NCBI RefSeq assembly: GCF_026013475.1
Contig: NZ_JAPDPH010000006.1
Span: 1-64,000, forward strand
Source: Micromonospora yasonensis
Lineage (GTDB): Bacteria; Actinomycetota; Actinomycetes; Mycobacteriales; Micromonosporaceae
Reading direction: 5' to 3'
DNA: 64,000 nt
A program made the translations under genes and the position numbers. Positions 43,901 to 52,241 of this stretch are shown in pieces (the first letter of the stretch is position 1; each line of letters opens with the position of its first letter). The notes under the pieces were generated by a model that was not told the origin of the DNA, searched no databases, and saw only the letters and a list, made by a program, of their open reading frames with translations.

Positions 43901-44564
43901 CGCCCGGGAGGCACTGCTCGACCGGTGCGTCAGCTTCCTGAAGGAGGGCGGGTTCAGCCAGCTCAGCCTCCGCGAGATAGCCTCCGGTACGGGCACCAGC
44001 CACCGCATGCTGATCTATCACTTCGGCAGCCGGGAGGGCCTGCTCACGGAGGTCGTCCGGCGGGTCGAGGCCGAGCAGCGCGCCGCGCTCGCGGCCCTCG
44101 CCACGGAGCTCGATGATCCGGTCGAGGTGAGCCGCCGGTTCTGGCGGCACCTGGCCGACCCGGCCCTGGCGCCGGCGGAACGGCTGTTCTTCGAGATCTA
44201 CGCGCACGCGCTGTTCGACCGATCCTGGACCAAGTCCTTCCGCGCCTCGGTCATCGCCGCCTGGGCGGGCCCTGTCGAGGAGCTGTTCGCTCAGCTCGGC
44301 TGGGATCGCCCGGAGGCCCGCCGGCGGGCCCGGTTGAGCCTCGCCGCGACCCGTGGCCTGCTGCTGGACCTGCTGATCACCGGCGACCGGGACGTCCTGG
44401 ACGCCGCCGCCGACCTGTTCGCGCAGCTCGTCACGGCACCGCCACCGGCAGGGGCGTGTGCTGCTGGAGGCGTCTCGATATCGCCATGCGCGGCGGAGCG
44501 GTCACCCGTCCGAGCCAGGGGGGTGCGGACGGACGTCGTCGAGGTGCTGGAAGCGCGCATCTGA
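43890..44564 (+). CDS. TetR-family transcriptional regulator
   Basis: The 224-aa protein has the HTH SLREIASGTGTSHRMLIYHFGSR (about residues 26-48), typical of TetR/AcrR proteins (the usual K/S-R-x-x-L-Y-H-H-F positions are recognisable). The ligand domain spans 60-190. The Cys/Ser/Arg-rich tail after about residue 190 is atypical and may read past the normal end. It starts inside the SRPBCC gene, so the pair is coupled. The dyad GTACCATCTGGTAC at the operon start is its likely operator. Confidence 0.87.
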   Translation: MAGDAREALLDRCVSFLKEGGFSQLSLREIASGTGTSHRMLIYHFGSREGLLTEVVRRVEAEQRAALAALATELDDPVEVSRRFWRHLADPALAPAERLFFEIYAHALFDRSWTKSFRASVIAAWAGPVEELFAQLGWDRPEARRRARLSLAATRGLLLDLLITGDRDVLDAAADLFAQLVTAPPPAGACAAGGVSISPCAAERSPVRARGVRTDVVEVLEARI

Positions 44565-44672
44565 CCTGCCCTCGGATCGCCGGATGCGGGCACCGCAAGG
44601 ACCGACGTGCCTCCGCGCGCTGGCCCGGCCCTGCTCTGCCAATCCGAGAGCTCATATAGTCACGGGGTGAAC

Positions 44673-45275
44673 ATGGAGCAGGTCCGGCAGGCGTACGCGT
44701 CCGTCGCGGAGCTCTACATCGGGCTGTTCGGTACAAGCCAGCAGGTGCACGCCGACGACCTCGCCTTTATCGGGCGGCATCTGGCGGGCCGACCTGGCAC
44801 GGTGCTCGATCTGGGCTGCGGTCCTGGCCATATCACCGATTACCTTCGCTCGCTGGGCGTCAACGCAACGGGAATCGACATGGTCCCCGAGTTCATCGCC
44901 CATGCGCAGGCAGCCCACCCGAGCGGTAGCTACCAGCTCGGGTCGATGGAAAATCTCGCCGTCGCCAACCACTCCATCACCGGCATCCTGGCCTGGGGCT
45001 CGTTGATCCATCTGCCGCCGCAAGATCTCGACGGCGTGCTCGCTGAGTTCCGGCGAGTCATGGCCCCGGCCGGGACGTTGGTGCTTGGTGTCTTCGTGGG
45101 TGACGAGGTCGCCGCCTTCGACCACAAGGTCGTGACCGCCTATCGCTGGCCCGTTGACGAGTTCTCCGAGCGGCTGAGGCGAGCCGGCTTCACGGAAGTC
45201 GAGCGTCTGCAGCGGCCCAGCGACGGCACCAATCGGCCACACGCCGCCATCGCGGCAATCGCGACAGACGGGTGA
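44673..45275 (+). CDS. Class I SAM-dependent methyltransferase
   Basis: The 200-aa protein begins MEQVRQAYASVAELYIGLFG. The SAM motif I is VLDLGCGPGHITDYL near residue 46, the acidic motif II is TGIDMVPEFIAHA, and LAWGSLIHLPPQDLDGVLAEFRRV corresponds to post-motif regions. It is typical of small-molecule methyltransferases (Methyltransf_11/25). ATG 44673 follows a GGGGTG site; GTG 44667 is possible. Its target is unknown. It ends 304 bp before the convergent PfkB operon. Confidence 0.87.
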   Translation: MEQVRQAYASVAELYIGLFGTSQQVHADDLAFIGRHLAGRPGTVLDLGCGPGHITDYLRSLGVNATGIDMVPEFIAHAQAAHPSGSYQLGSMENLAVANHSITGILAWGSLIHLPPQDLDGVLAEFRRVMAPAGTLVLGVFVGDEVAAFDHKVVTAYRWPVDEFSERLRRAGFTEVERLQRPSDGTNRPHAAIAAIATDG

Positions 45276-45416
45276 GCTGAGCCGGCGAGCCTCCCTGCAC
45301 TCACATCGCCACCTGCATACAGCGGCGCGGCTGGGCCGTCGAGCCGGACGCACCCGCCCTCACTGCGCCGTCTGATCAGCGGAAGACGAGCGCCGGGACG
45401 GGAACCCCGGATACGA

Positions 45417-45444
45417 CGGCCCGGGGGCGGCCTGCCCCGGGCCG
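45417..45444 (+). terminator. GC-rich hairpin downstream of methyltransferase
   Basis: A 10-bp stem (45417-45426 with 45435-45444) of GGCCCGGGG type has an 8-nt loop. It lies in the 304-bp gap between convergent units; the rest of that gap (45276-45579) shows no gene. Confidence 0.5.
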
Positions 45445-45532
45445 CCGCCGCTTCGCCGATGCCCGGCCGGCATCCTCGCGGCGACCGGATCTGGTGATCG
45501 GCGCAGGGCCTACGCCGGACCTGTTCCGGCGC

Positions 45533-45571
45533 CCGGGGTGCGCCGCCACCAATCGCGGCGGCGCACCCCGG
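45533..45571 (-). terminator. 15-bp perfect hairpin after PfkB operon
   Basis: CCGGGGTGCGCCGCC (45533-45547) pairs exactly with 45557-45571 around a 9-nt loop, 8 bp beyond the kinase stop. It ends the GntR-ADPRG-permease-PfkB operon. Confidence 0.85.
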
Positions 45572-45579
45572 CAGGGCGG

Positions 45580-46518
45580 TCATTGAGTTGCGCACATCGC
45601 GAGCAGCTCGTCGACCTCCCCGACGGTGGGGGCGGTCGCGGGCCCGTGGCGCGTGACGGCCAGCGCCGCGGCGGCGTTGGCGCGCCGAACGGCCTGGACC
45701 GGGTCGAGACCGCCCACGAGGGCCGCGATGAAGGCGCCCACGTGGGCGTCCCCGGCGCCGTTGGTGTCCACGGCGGTCACCGGGAAGGCTGGCACCCGCA
45801 CCGACCGGTTGTTCGTGGCGAGGACGGCGCCCTGCGGCCCGGTGCGGACCACCACGCCGGCGCGCCCGGTGCGCGTCGCCAGGGACGCCGCGGCCGTTTC
45901 CGGATCGGCGTGATCGGTGAGTATCCGCGCCTCCCGTTCGTTGCAACTCCACCAGTCGGCACGTTTCCACGCGGATTCGAGGACGGGCCGGGGTATCTCG
46001 GCGACCAGCGGACCGGGGTCGACGACGACGGTGACCTCCGGGGCGAGCGTCGGCAGCCAGGCCGCCAGGGCCTGGCCGTTGGTCGGGTAGGCCAGGCTGT
46101 AACCGGAGATGTACACGACGTCGCCGGGGCGCAGGTCGATCCGGGCCAGGTCCGCCGATCCGAGGCGCGCCTCCGCGCCGACGCTGGTGGCGAACGTGCG
46201 CTCTCCGGTCGGGTCGATCAGCGCGACGCTGAACCCGGTGTCGACGTCCCGTAGCGCCGGCTGCACGAGTTCGACGCCGGCCTGGGTCAGCTGCTCGCGG
46301 GCGAGGTCGGCGAAAGGTCCGCTGCCGTGCACCCCCGCGTACGCCACGGGAAGGCCCTGGCGTGCGGCGCTCACCATGACGTTGAGCCCGCCCCCGGCGG
46401 TGATCCGGCTGCCGGAGGCGAGCACGTCCCCGCCGGACTCGGGCAGCCGTGGCAGGTACATCACCACGTCGATGACGACGTTGCCGGTGTGCACCAGCCG
46501 GGCCGGCCGCGCGGTCAC
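45580..46518 (-). CDS. PfkB-family (ribokinase-like) carbohydrate/nucleoside kinase
   Basis: The 312-aa protein has VHTGNVVIDVVMYLPRLPESGG at the N-terminus, the GG of SRITAGGGLNVMVSAARQG, and DTNGAGDAHVGAF with the anion hole and catalytic Asp near residue 257. It phosphorylates a sugar or nucleoside. Its GTG overlaps the permease stop (GTGA). It corresponds by family and neighbourhood to E. coli YegV. The combination with an ADP-ribosylglycohydrolase suggests that a ribosyl compound is imported, cleaved and its ribose or base-sugar part phosphorylated (inference). Confidence 0.9.
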   Translation of the reverse strand: MTARPARLVHTGNVVIDVVMYLPRLPESGGDVLASGSRITAGGGLNVMVSAARQGLPVAYAGVHGSGPFADLAREQLTQAGVELVQPALRDVDTGFSVALIDPTGERTFATSVGAEARLGSADLARIDLRPGDVVYISGYSLAYPTNGQALAAWLPTLAPEVTVVVDPGPLVAEIPRPVLESAWKRADWWSCNEREARILTDHADPETAAASLATRTGRAGVVVRTGPQGAVLATNNRSVRVPAFPVTAVDTNGAGDAHVGAFIAALVGGLDPVQAVRRANAAAALAVTRHGPATAPTVGEVDELLAMCATQ

Positions 46519-48038
46519 GGCCGTGCCTCCGCGACGGTCCGGCCGCCGGCCGGCGTCTTCCCCTCGGGCCGGGCGCGTCCTGGGTCGTCGCCGCGCCGGC
46601 CGCCTACTGCGGCGAGCAGCAGGTACAGGGCACCAGCGACGACGAAGGCCGCGATCCAACCGAGGCCGTTCGTGCCGAGCCAGGAGTTCGCGAGCGGGCC
46701 GCTGAACCAGACGTCGTCCGCCGAGGTCGAGGCCGTGGTGAAGAGCAGACCGAAGACGGTGCCGGCCAGCCACGGCAGCACGGCTGCCCAGCGGATTCCG
46801 CCCTGGTACCAGTAGACGCTGGTACGGGTGGTGTCCATCAGTCCACGCGGGTCGTACTCGCGACGGAAGAGCATGTCGGCCAGGAAGACCGCGACCCACG
46901 CGGTGATCGGTACGGCGAGCAGCGAGATGAAGGTGATGAACGGTCCGTAGAAGTTTCCGGCGATCAGCATGAAGTAGATTCCACCGGCCAGCGTGAGCAC
47001 GATGTCCAGGCCCACGGCCACCACCCGGCGGGTCCTGATACCGAGGGTGATCATAGTCAGGCCGGCGGAGTAGACCGAGAGGTTGTTGGACAGCAGCAGT
47101 CCGCCGAACGCGGTGAGCAGGTACGGCACCGCCATCCAGGACGGAAGCATCACCTGGATCGCCGAGACGGGGTCGCTGGCGGAGGCCAGGTGGCCATCGC
47201 CGGCCGAGAGCAGGCCACCCAACCCGATGAGCAGGAACAGCGGGATTCCGGCGCCGGTCGAGGCTGCCGCGACGATCCGTCCGCCCGGTACGTCGCGGTG
47301 CTGGTAGCGGGCCATGTCGGCACCGGCGTTCGCCCACCCGATCCCGGTGCCGGCGGCGATCACGCCGATCCCGGCGATGACGACGCTCAGCGGTGCGGCC
47401 GGGGCGTCGAGCACGGCCTGCCAATCCACCCGCGTGATCAGGAACGCGGCGACCAGGATGTTCAACGCGCCGAAGACGTAGGTCGCCCACTGCTGGATCC
47501 AGACCAGCGTGGCGTGCCCCAGGCCCGAGACGACCAGGGTGGCCGCCACGAAGGCAAGCAGGCAGATCACCGTCAGCACCGGGTTCGCCGTGAGCCCGAA
47601 CGCAATGTTCAGCAGCGCCAGCAGCGCATACGCGGCGGTGGTCGTGTTGACCGTCTCCCAGCCGACCCGGGACAGCCACGAGACCACCGTCGGCCCGTGG
47701 TTGCCGCGGGGTCCGAAGACCGCGCGGGACAGCGTCATGCTGGGTGCGCCGCCCCGCTTCCCGGCCACGCTAATCAGGCCGACAAGGGCGAAGGAGCCGA
47801 AGGAGCCGATCGCGGCGACCAGCAGCGCCTGCCAGATGTTCATGCCGCGCAGCGCGACCAGGGTGGCACCGAGCGGCAGTCCCAGGATGGAGATGTTGGC
47901 CGCGAACCAGACCCAGAAGAGCTGGCCCGGTCGGCCCGTACGCTCGGCGGGGGGCACGGGTTCGATGCCTCTGGTCTCGATGGCACCGACCCGGTTGGCG
48001 TCGGCCGGGATCGTGCCGGCCGGTTTGGTCGTGGACAT
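46515..48038 (-). CDS. NCS1-family cytosine/purine permease
   Basis: The 507-aa protein has about twelve transmembrane helices. Family motifs are WFAANISILGLPLGATLVA in helix 1, the cytoplasmic loop GKRGGAPSMTLSRAVFGPRGN, and RVGWETVNTTTAAYALLALL. NCS1 carriers move nucleobases, hydantoins, thiamine or nucleoside-like compounds with Na+ or H+. The ATG is 30 bp after the ADP-ribosylglycohydrolase stop, and its end overlaps the PfkB gene. It takes the place that the nucleoside symporter YegT holds in the E. coli set. Confidence 0.9.
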   Translation of the reverse strand: MSTTKPAGTIPADANRVGAIETRGIEPVPPAERTGRPGQLFWVWFAANISILGLPLGATLVALRGMNIWQALLVAAIGSFGSFALVGLISVAGKRGGAPSMTLSRAVFGPRGNHGPTVVSWLSRVGWETVNTTTAAYALLALLNIAFGLTANPVLTVICLLAFVAATLVVSGLGHATLVWIQQWATYVFGALNILVAAFLITRVDWQAVLDAPAAPLSVVIAGIGVIAAGTGIGWANAGADMARYQHRDVPGGRIVAAASTGAGIPLFLLIGLGGLLSAGDGHLASASDPVSAIQVMLPSWMAVPYLLTAFGGLLLSNNLSVYSAGLTMITLGIRTRRVVAVGLDIVLTLAGGIYFMLIAGNFYGPFITFISLLAVPITAWVAVFLADMLFRREYDPRGLMDTTRTSVYWYQGGIRWAAVLPWLAGTVFGLLFTTASTSADDVWFSGPLANSWLGTNGLGWIAAFVVAGALYLLLAAVGGRRGDDPGRARPEGKTPAGGRTVAEARP

Positions 48039-48068
48039 CGTCGTCCTGCCTTTCCCTGCGTACCGGCG

Positions 48069-49094
48069 TCAGCGGGGCTGACGGAGGGCGAGCAGGCGTG
48101 TCGCCATTTCTGGCAGTAGGAGGTGGTTGGTTTTCTCGATCGTTTGGAGCGCGGTGTCCGGGAATGCTTCGGCACCGTGGCCGGCGCCGGCGATGGCGCC
48201 GACCATGGCGGCGATCGTGTCGGTGTCGCCGCCGAGCCCCGCGGCCAGCAGGCAGGCCTGCCATGGGTCGTCGGGGTGCACGGCGAGGACCGCGAAAGCG
48301 GCCGGAACGGACTCCTGGGTTGCCACACTCGTCCCGACGAGGCGGTAGATCAGGTCGGCGGCCGCCTCCGGCGTCCGACCCGCGACCAGGTCGGTGGCCC
48401 AGGCGATCCGGGCCGAGATGTCGGCCGCCGCGACCCAGTTGCCGCGACCCGCGGCGAGTTGCGCCGCCCGTACGGCGGTCGTGGTCGCGGTCGCGGTGTC
48501 CGCGCCGTCCAGGCCGGCGCTGACCGCGGCGGCGACGGCGGCGGCGCCGGCCAGGGCGACGCCGGTGTTGTGGGTGACCCAGCTGGCCTCGACGACCCGG
48601 TCGACGAGCCGATCCAGGTCGGTTGCGGGTACGGCGACTCCGACCGGGGCGATCCGCATCGCCGCCCCGTTGGTGGTGCCGAACCGGCCGGCTTCCTCGA
48701 GCGGGCGGCCGGCGGCCACGGCCGCGACCGCGGCCCTGGTCGACGGGCCGAGGAGGTCCAGCGAGCCGCGTCGGCGCATGTCGTCCTCCCAGGCGAGCAG
48801 TTCCCGGGCGAGGCGATGCCCGTCGATGTGGCCTCGGCCGTCGAGAAGCAGCCGCCCGAGCAGGAGTGCCTGTTCTGTGTCGTCGGTCACCGTGCCGGCG
48901 GGCATTCCGGGCGCGATCGGCTGGTCCGCGGGCCCCGGCTCGAAGCCAGCCATCCGGCCGTAGCGGGCGACGATCTGTTCTCGCGGCATGGACTGGGTCG
49001 GCATGCCGAGTGCGTCTCCGACGGCGAGCCCGGTGAGGGCCGCGACGGCCCGCGATTCGATCGTCGCGGGCCGGGCCGGGGTCGGCGCGCTCAT
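48069..49094 (-). CDS. ADP-ribosylglycohydrolase family protein
   Basis: The 341-aa all-helical protein begins RAVAALTGLAVGDALGMPTQ. AGTVTDDTEQALLLG carries the first Mg-binding acidic cluster and LAAGLGGDTDTIAAMVGAIAGA the second (D-T-D). These are the di-magnesium ligands of ADPRH/DraG enzymes, which cleave N- or O-glycosidic bonds to ADP-ribose or other ribosides. Its start overlaps the GntR gene (ATGA). Within this operon a small ribosyl metabolite is a more likely substrate than a modified protein; family counterpart in E. coli: YegU. Confidence 0.9.
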   Translation of the reverse strand: MSAPTPARPATIESRAVAALTGLAVGDALGMPTQSMPREQIVARYGRMAGFEPGPADQPIAPGMPAGTVTDDTEQALLLGRLLLDGRGHIDGHRLARELLAWEDDMRRRGSLDLLGPSTRAAVAAVAAGRPLEEAGRFGTTNGAAMRIAPVGVAVPATDLDRLVDRVVEASWVTHNTGVALAGAAAVAAAVSAGLDGADTATATTTAVRAAQLAAGRGNWVAAADISARIAWATDLVAGRTPEAAADLIYRLVGTSVATQESVPAAFAVLAVHPDDPWQACLLAAGLGGDTDTIAAMVGAIAGAGHGAEAFPDTALQTIEKTNHLLLPEMATRLLALRQPR

Positions 49095-49810
49095 TCCGAC
49101 GCCTCCCCGAAGCGCAGGTGCAGCCGGAACCGATCGGGGTCCAGCAGGCTCTCCACGTGCTCGACGAACTCACCGCGCGCGTCCCGGCTCAGCCGGCGGG
49201 TGTGCAGGAAGAGCTTGCCGGCGGCGCAGCCGAGCAACTGTGCGTCTGCCTGCGTAACCTGGGCCAGCTCCACCCACTCCTCGCCCTGTGTCGGAACGAG
49301 GCCGGCCGAGCGCAGCGCCGTGTAGAGGGATCCGGTGAGACCGCGCTCGGGCAGCTCGCGCAACGGGCCGACGGCCGGGATCCGGCTCCGCTCGATCGAG
49401 ATCGCTGGGCCTCCGTCGAGCGACCGGAGCCGGTCGACCGCGACGCATTCGGCGGCCGGCAGGTCGAACCGCTCCGCCAGCTCGGGTTCGTGGACCAGCT
49501 CGAGGCGCAGGACGCGTACGGTTGTCGAGACGCCCTGCTCCGCCAGGGCCCGGGACCAGCCCAGCCGGTCGTCGATTGCCCGGCCGTCGAACGTGACGAA
49601 CGAGCCCTTGCCGGAGCGGGTTTCGATCAGCCCGCGCCGGCTGAGTTCGGTGAGGGCCTGGCGGACAGTGTTCCGGCTCACATCGAACCGGGTCGCGAGC
49701 GTGTGCTCGCCGGGCAACTGGGTGCCGTGGGCGAGCCGGCCTCCTCGGATCTCCCGGGCGAGTTGCTCGGCGACCCGCTCGTGTTTGAGCTTGAGCACCT
49801 GTCCAAACAT
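49091..49810 (-). CDS. GntR-family regulator with UTRA domain
   Basis: The 239-aa protein has the winged HTH ERVAEQLAREIRGGRLAHGTQLPGEHTLATRFDVSRNTVRQAL... in residues 10-65 and a UTRA ligand domain from about 90 (SRALAEQGVSTTVRVLRLE; VDRLRSLDGGPAISIERSRI). It is the first gene of the operon and overlaps the next by ATGA, so it probably regulates its own operon in response to a sugar-like or riboside ligand. Corresponds in family to E. coli YegW. The open frame extends to 49906, but ATG 49810 gives the standard N-terminus. Confidence 0.9.
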   Translation of the reverse strand: MFGQVLKLKHERVAEQLAREIRGGRLAHGTQLPGEHTLATRFDVSRNTVRQALTELSRRGLIETRSGKGSFVTFDGRAIDDRLGWSRALAEQGVSTTVRVLRLELVHEPELAERFDLPAAECVAVDRLRSLDGGPAISIERSRIPAVGPLRELPERGLTGSLYTALRSAGLVPTQGEEWVELAQVTQADAQLLGCAAGKLFLHTRRLSRDARGEFVEHVESLLDPDRFRLHLRFGEASE

Positions 49811-49820
49811 GTTCAGAACG

Positions 49821-50066
49821 CTACCTCTGACCTGCGCGTTCGACAACAAACAAGATCGCTTTCGCCGGTACGACGTCGACCTGCCCGATACACACCAGCC
49901 GGTCACCGCGGCGACCGACGCCGTTGCATTGGCGGACCGTGGGGCGCGTTGAACCCGTGTCGGGGTCGACGTCAGATAGCTCCCCGCCGATCACGACGAA
50001 ACGCTGGTCGGCGAGGCTCGACGGCGTGAAACGCGGCACGGAGACCGGTCGACCATGCCCTGCCAC
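49821..50066 (-). CDS. Candidate 81-aa small ORF before the GntR gene
   Basis: A GTG ORF ends 10 bp before the GntR ATG and runs in the same direction. Its product (SLADQRFVVIGGELSDVDPD... to VVPAKAILFVVERAGQR) looks ordered, but third-position GC is lower than in the neighbours. It could be a real leader gene or a remnant. The remaining part of the 337-bp gap 49811-50147 shows no other gene; the promoter of the GntR operon must lie here or in 50067-50147. Confidence 0.3.
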   Translation of the reverse strand: MAGHGRPVSVPRFTPSSLADQRFVVIGGELSDVDPDTGSTRPTVRQCNGVGRRGDRLVCIGQVDVVPAKAILFVVERAGQR

Positions 50067-50147
50067 CTGGGCAGACGTGTCGTCGTTGGTCGCTCACGGT
50101 CGGCCTCCGACGGCTTGCTGACGGCCTGGACGTGTCCTGGTCATCGA

Positions 50148-50696
50148 TCATCTGCCCGCTCGGCGCTGGGTTCGATGGCGATGCACGGCGTCGTGGTTGC
50201 CGCACCGGGCCGAGCAGTATTCACGACGCCCGTTGCGGCTGGTGTCGAGGAATACCGTCACGCATGTCGACCGGGCGCAGACGCCCAGACGCCGCCCTTC
50301 CGCCTCAACCGCGAAGATCGCCAGACCGCCGGCCGTGACCGCTCGGACGCGGCCGACGACATCATCGTCCTCGGGCGTGAAGTGCAGGTGCGGACGCAGC
50401 CCGTCGTGGGTGGTCAGGAAAACCCCGGCAGTCCCGTCGCCCAGCAGCGCGTTGATCGCCGCACAGCGCTCGTCGGTCCCGCGCGCCTCGAACACGCCTC
50501 GCAGCCGCACACCCCACACCCGCAGCACCTCCGCCTGCCGGGTCGTGAGCGACGGTCGGCGGATCTCATGCCTGCAAAGGACCGCCTCGATCTCACCCGC
50601 CCCGACTCCGCTCATGCCGGGCCGGCCCTCGACCACGAGGTTGGCGAGATCGGCGGCGAGACGGGCCCCGGTCATGTTGTCATGGTTGAACTGCAC
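50148..50696 (-). CDS. CGNR zinc-finger/ABATE-domain regulator
   Basis: The 182-aa protein has an N-terminal ABATE-like region (RLAADLANLVVEGRPG...) and a C-terminal zinc finger near residues 140-175: GVCARSTCVTVFLDTSRNGRREYCSARCGNHDAVHRHR (broken here: CARSTC, then CSARCGNHDA). The fourth motif residue, usually Arg in CGNR, is His. Family members are probable DNA-binding regulators. It is divergent from an AEC transporter with only 26 bp between the starts, so it probably controls that gene. Confidence 0.82.
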   Translation of the reverse strand: MQFNHDNMTGARLAADLANLVVEGRPGMSGVGAGEIEAVLCRHEIRRPSLTTRQAEVLRVWGVRLRGVFEARGTDERCAAINALLGDGTAGVFLTTHDGLRPHLHFTPEDDDVVGRVRAVTAGGLAIFAVEAEGRRLGVCARSTCVTVFLDTSRNGRREYCSARCGNHDAVHRHRTQRRAGR

Positions 50697-50722
50697 TGAC
50701 CCATTGCAACACAGTCGTTGAC

Positions 50723-51640
50723 ATGCATCTCGTCGTCATGGCGGTCGCCCCGATCGTGCTGCTGCTCGGTCTCGGCACAGTGCTGCGCCGGCGGCTGGTG
50801 ACCGACCCGGGATTCTGGCGCGGCATCGAGTGGATGAGCTACCGCGTCTTCACGCCCGCGCTGTTCGTCACCTCGATCGGGGCGACCGACCTGGCCGCGG
50901 CCTCGCCGGCGGCATTGCTGCCCAGCCTGGCCGTCCCGGTCGTCGTCGTCTCCGTGCTCGTCATCGCGCTGCGTCGCCCGCTCCGCGCGAACGGCCCGCA
51001 ACTGACCTCGCTGGTCCAAGGCAGCATCCGCCTCAACACCTACATCGGGCTCGTGTTCGCCTCCGCCGCCTACGGCCCGGAAGGAGTTGCCACTTTCGCC
51101 CTGGCCGCCGCCGTCATGGTCCCGCTCGTCAACGTCATATCGGTGAGCGTCCTGTCACGACACGGCAGCCGGGACGACCGTGACCGGCCAAGGCTCTGGC
51201 GCGAACTTCCCGGCAACCCCCTCATCCAGGGCTGCGCGGCCGGCCTCGCCCTGAACCTGCTCCACCTCAGACTGCCCGCGTTCCTGGCCACCACCCTCGA
51301 CATGCTCGCCGCCCCCGCGCTGGTGTGCGGAACGCTGGCAGCAGGTGCGGCGATCACCTTCCGCCCGCGGCGGCGCGATGTCGTCGACATCCTCTCGGCA
51401 TCCGCCCTCAAGCTCGTCGCCCTGCCCCTCGCGGCGGTCGCCATCGCCACAGCCCTCGGGGTCAGCGGCGCGACGCTCACCAGCATCGCGATCATCTGCG
51501 CTGTCCCGACCGCACCCTCCGCCTACGTCCTCGCCCGACGGATGGGCGGCGACACCCGCCTCATGGCGTCCATCACCGGCGCGCAGACACTGCTCTCCAT
51601 CGCCACACTCCCGTTCATCGTCGGCATGACCACGGGATAA
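50723..51640 (+). CDS. AEC (auxin efflux carrier-type) transporter
   Basis: The 305-aa protein has about ten transmembrane helices in two halves. Examples are VVMAVAPIVLLLGLGTVLRRR, the conserved polar patch SIRLNTYIGLVFASAAYG, and, in the C-half, CAVPTAPSAYVLARRMGGD, a hallmark of AEC proteins. They export or exchange organic acids such as malate or malonate. Divergent from the CGNR regulator with a 26-bp gap, which leaves room only for overlapping promoters. Confidence 0.85.
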   Translation: MHLVVMAVAPIVLLLGLGTVLRRRLVTDPGFWRGIEWMSYRVFTPALFVTSIGATDLAAASPAALLPSLAVPVVVVSVLVIALRRPLRANGPQLTSLVQGSIRLNTYIGLVFASAAYGPEGVATFALAAAVMVPLVNVISVSVLSRHGSRDDRDRPRLWRELPGNPLIQGCAAGLALNLLHLRLPAFLATTLDMLAAPALVCGTLAAGAAITFRPRRRDVVDILSASALKLVALPLAAVAIATALGVSGATLTSIAIICAVPTAPSAYVLARRMGGDTRLMASITGAQTLLSIATLPFIVGMTTG

Positions 51641-51770
51641 CCCTCTCCCGGGCAGTGCGATGTCCTACGGCCGACCCCGCTTCCGGCTACTGGCCCTCGG
51701 CTGTACGGCAGGTCCATCCTGGACTCCTCGGGGCCCCGCCGGAGGCGGCCTTTGCTGCAATACTGCTGCG

Positions 51771-52013
51771 ATGTTGATGTGGATCGGGCGGGCCGCGTCT
51801 CTGCTTGTGGCGCTCGCGTTGGCAGTTGTCGGTGTGCTGTTTGTCTACGGCTCGTGGAGCGCTTGGGATGGTCTGCCGCCGGATGGGCCGCCTCTCGGCG
51901 ATGCTGATCGGGCCTATGAGGTTGTCACCGCCTTGTTCGGTCTGGGTCTCTTGGCCGGCGGCATCTGGCTCGCTGTCCGAGTCGCCCGCGGAATGCGTCA
52001 GCGCACAGCGTGA
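51771..52013 (+). CDS. Small two-helix membrane protein
   Basis: The 80-aa protein has two hydrophobic helices (AASLLVALALAVVGVLFVYG and VVTALFGLGLLAGGIWLAV). Between them lies a short outside or inside loop rich in Asp/Pro (WDGLPPDGPPLGDADRAY), and the end is basic (RGMRQRTA). No family recognised. ATG 51771 is chosen; an ATG two codons later is possible. Confidence 0.5.
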   Translation: MLMWIGRAASLLVALALAVVGVLFVYGSWSAWDGLPPDGPPLGDADRAYEVVTALFGLGLLAGGIWLAVRVARGMRQRTA

Positions 52014-52180
52014 CCTGAGCCCGATCCCGACCCCCGCTTCTGCTGCCGTCACTGTCTGCCGCCGACCCGCCCCTCCAGGGAGCGGGCCGCCGCCCGGCCC
52101 GCCTCGTCAGGCGGACCTTGACGGCTCGTACGGACGCTGGGCCTGGGCCGGTGCCGGGGGGATGTGCTGCCGAACCGATG

Positions 52181-52210
52181 GGCCGCGACGCCGGTCGCGG
52201 CGTCGCGGCC
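52181..52210. terminator. 12-bp perfect hairpin
   Basis: GGCCGCGACGCC (52181-52192) pairs exactly with 52199-52210 around a 6-nt loop, in the 228-bp gap between the small membrane protein (+) and the subtilase remnant (-). Confidence 0.75.
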
Positions 52211-52241
52211 CCACCCGCTCATCGTCGGAACCCTTGCGGGA

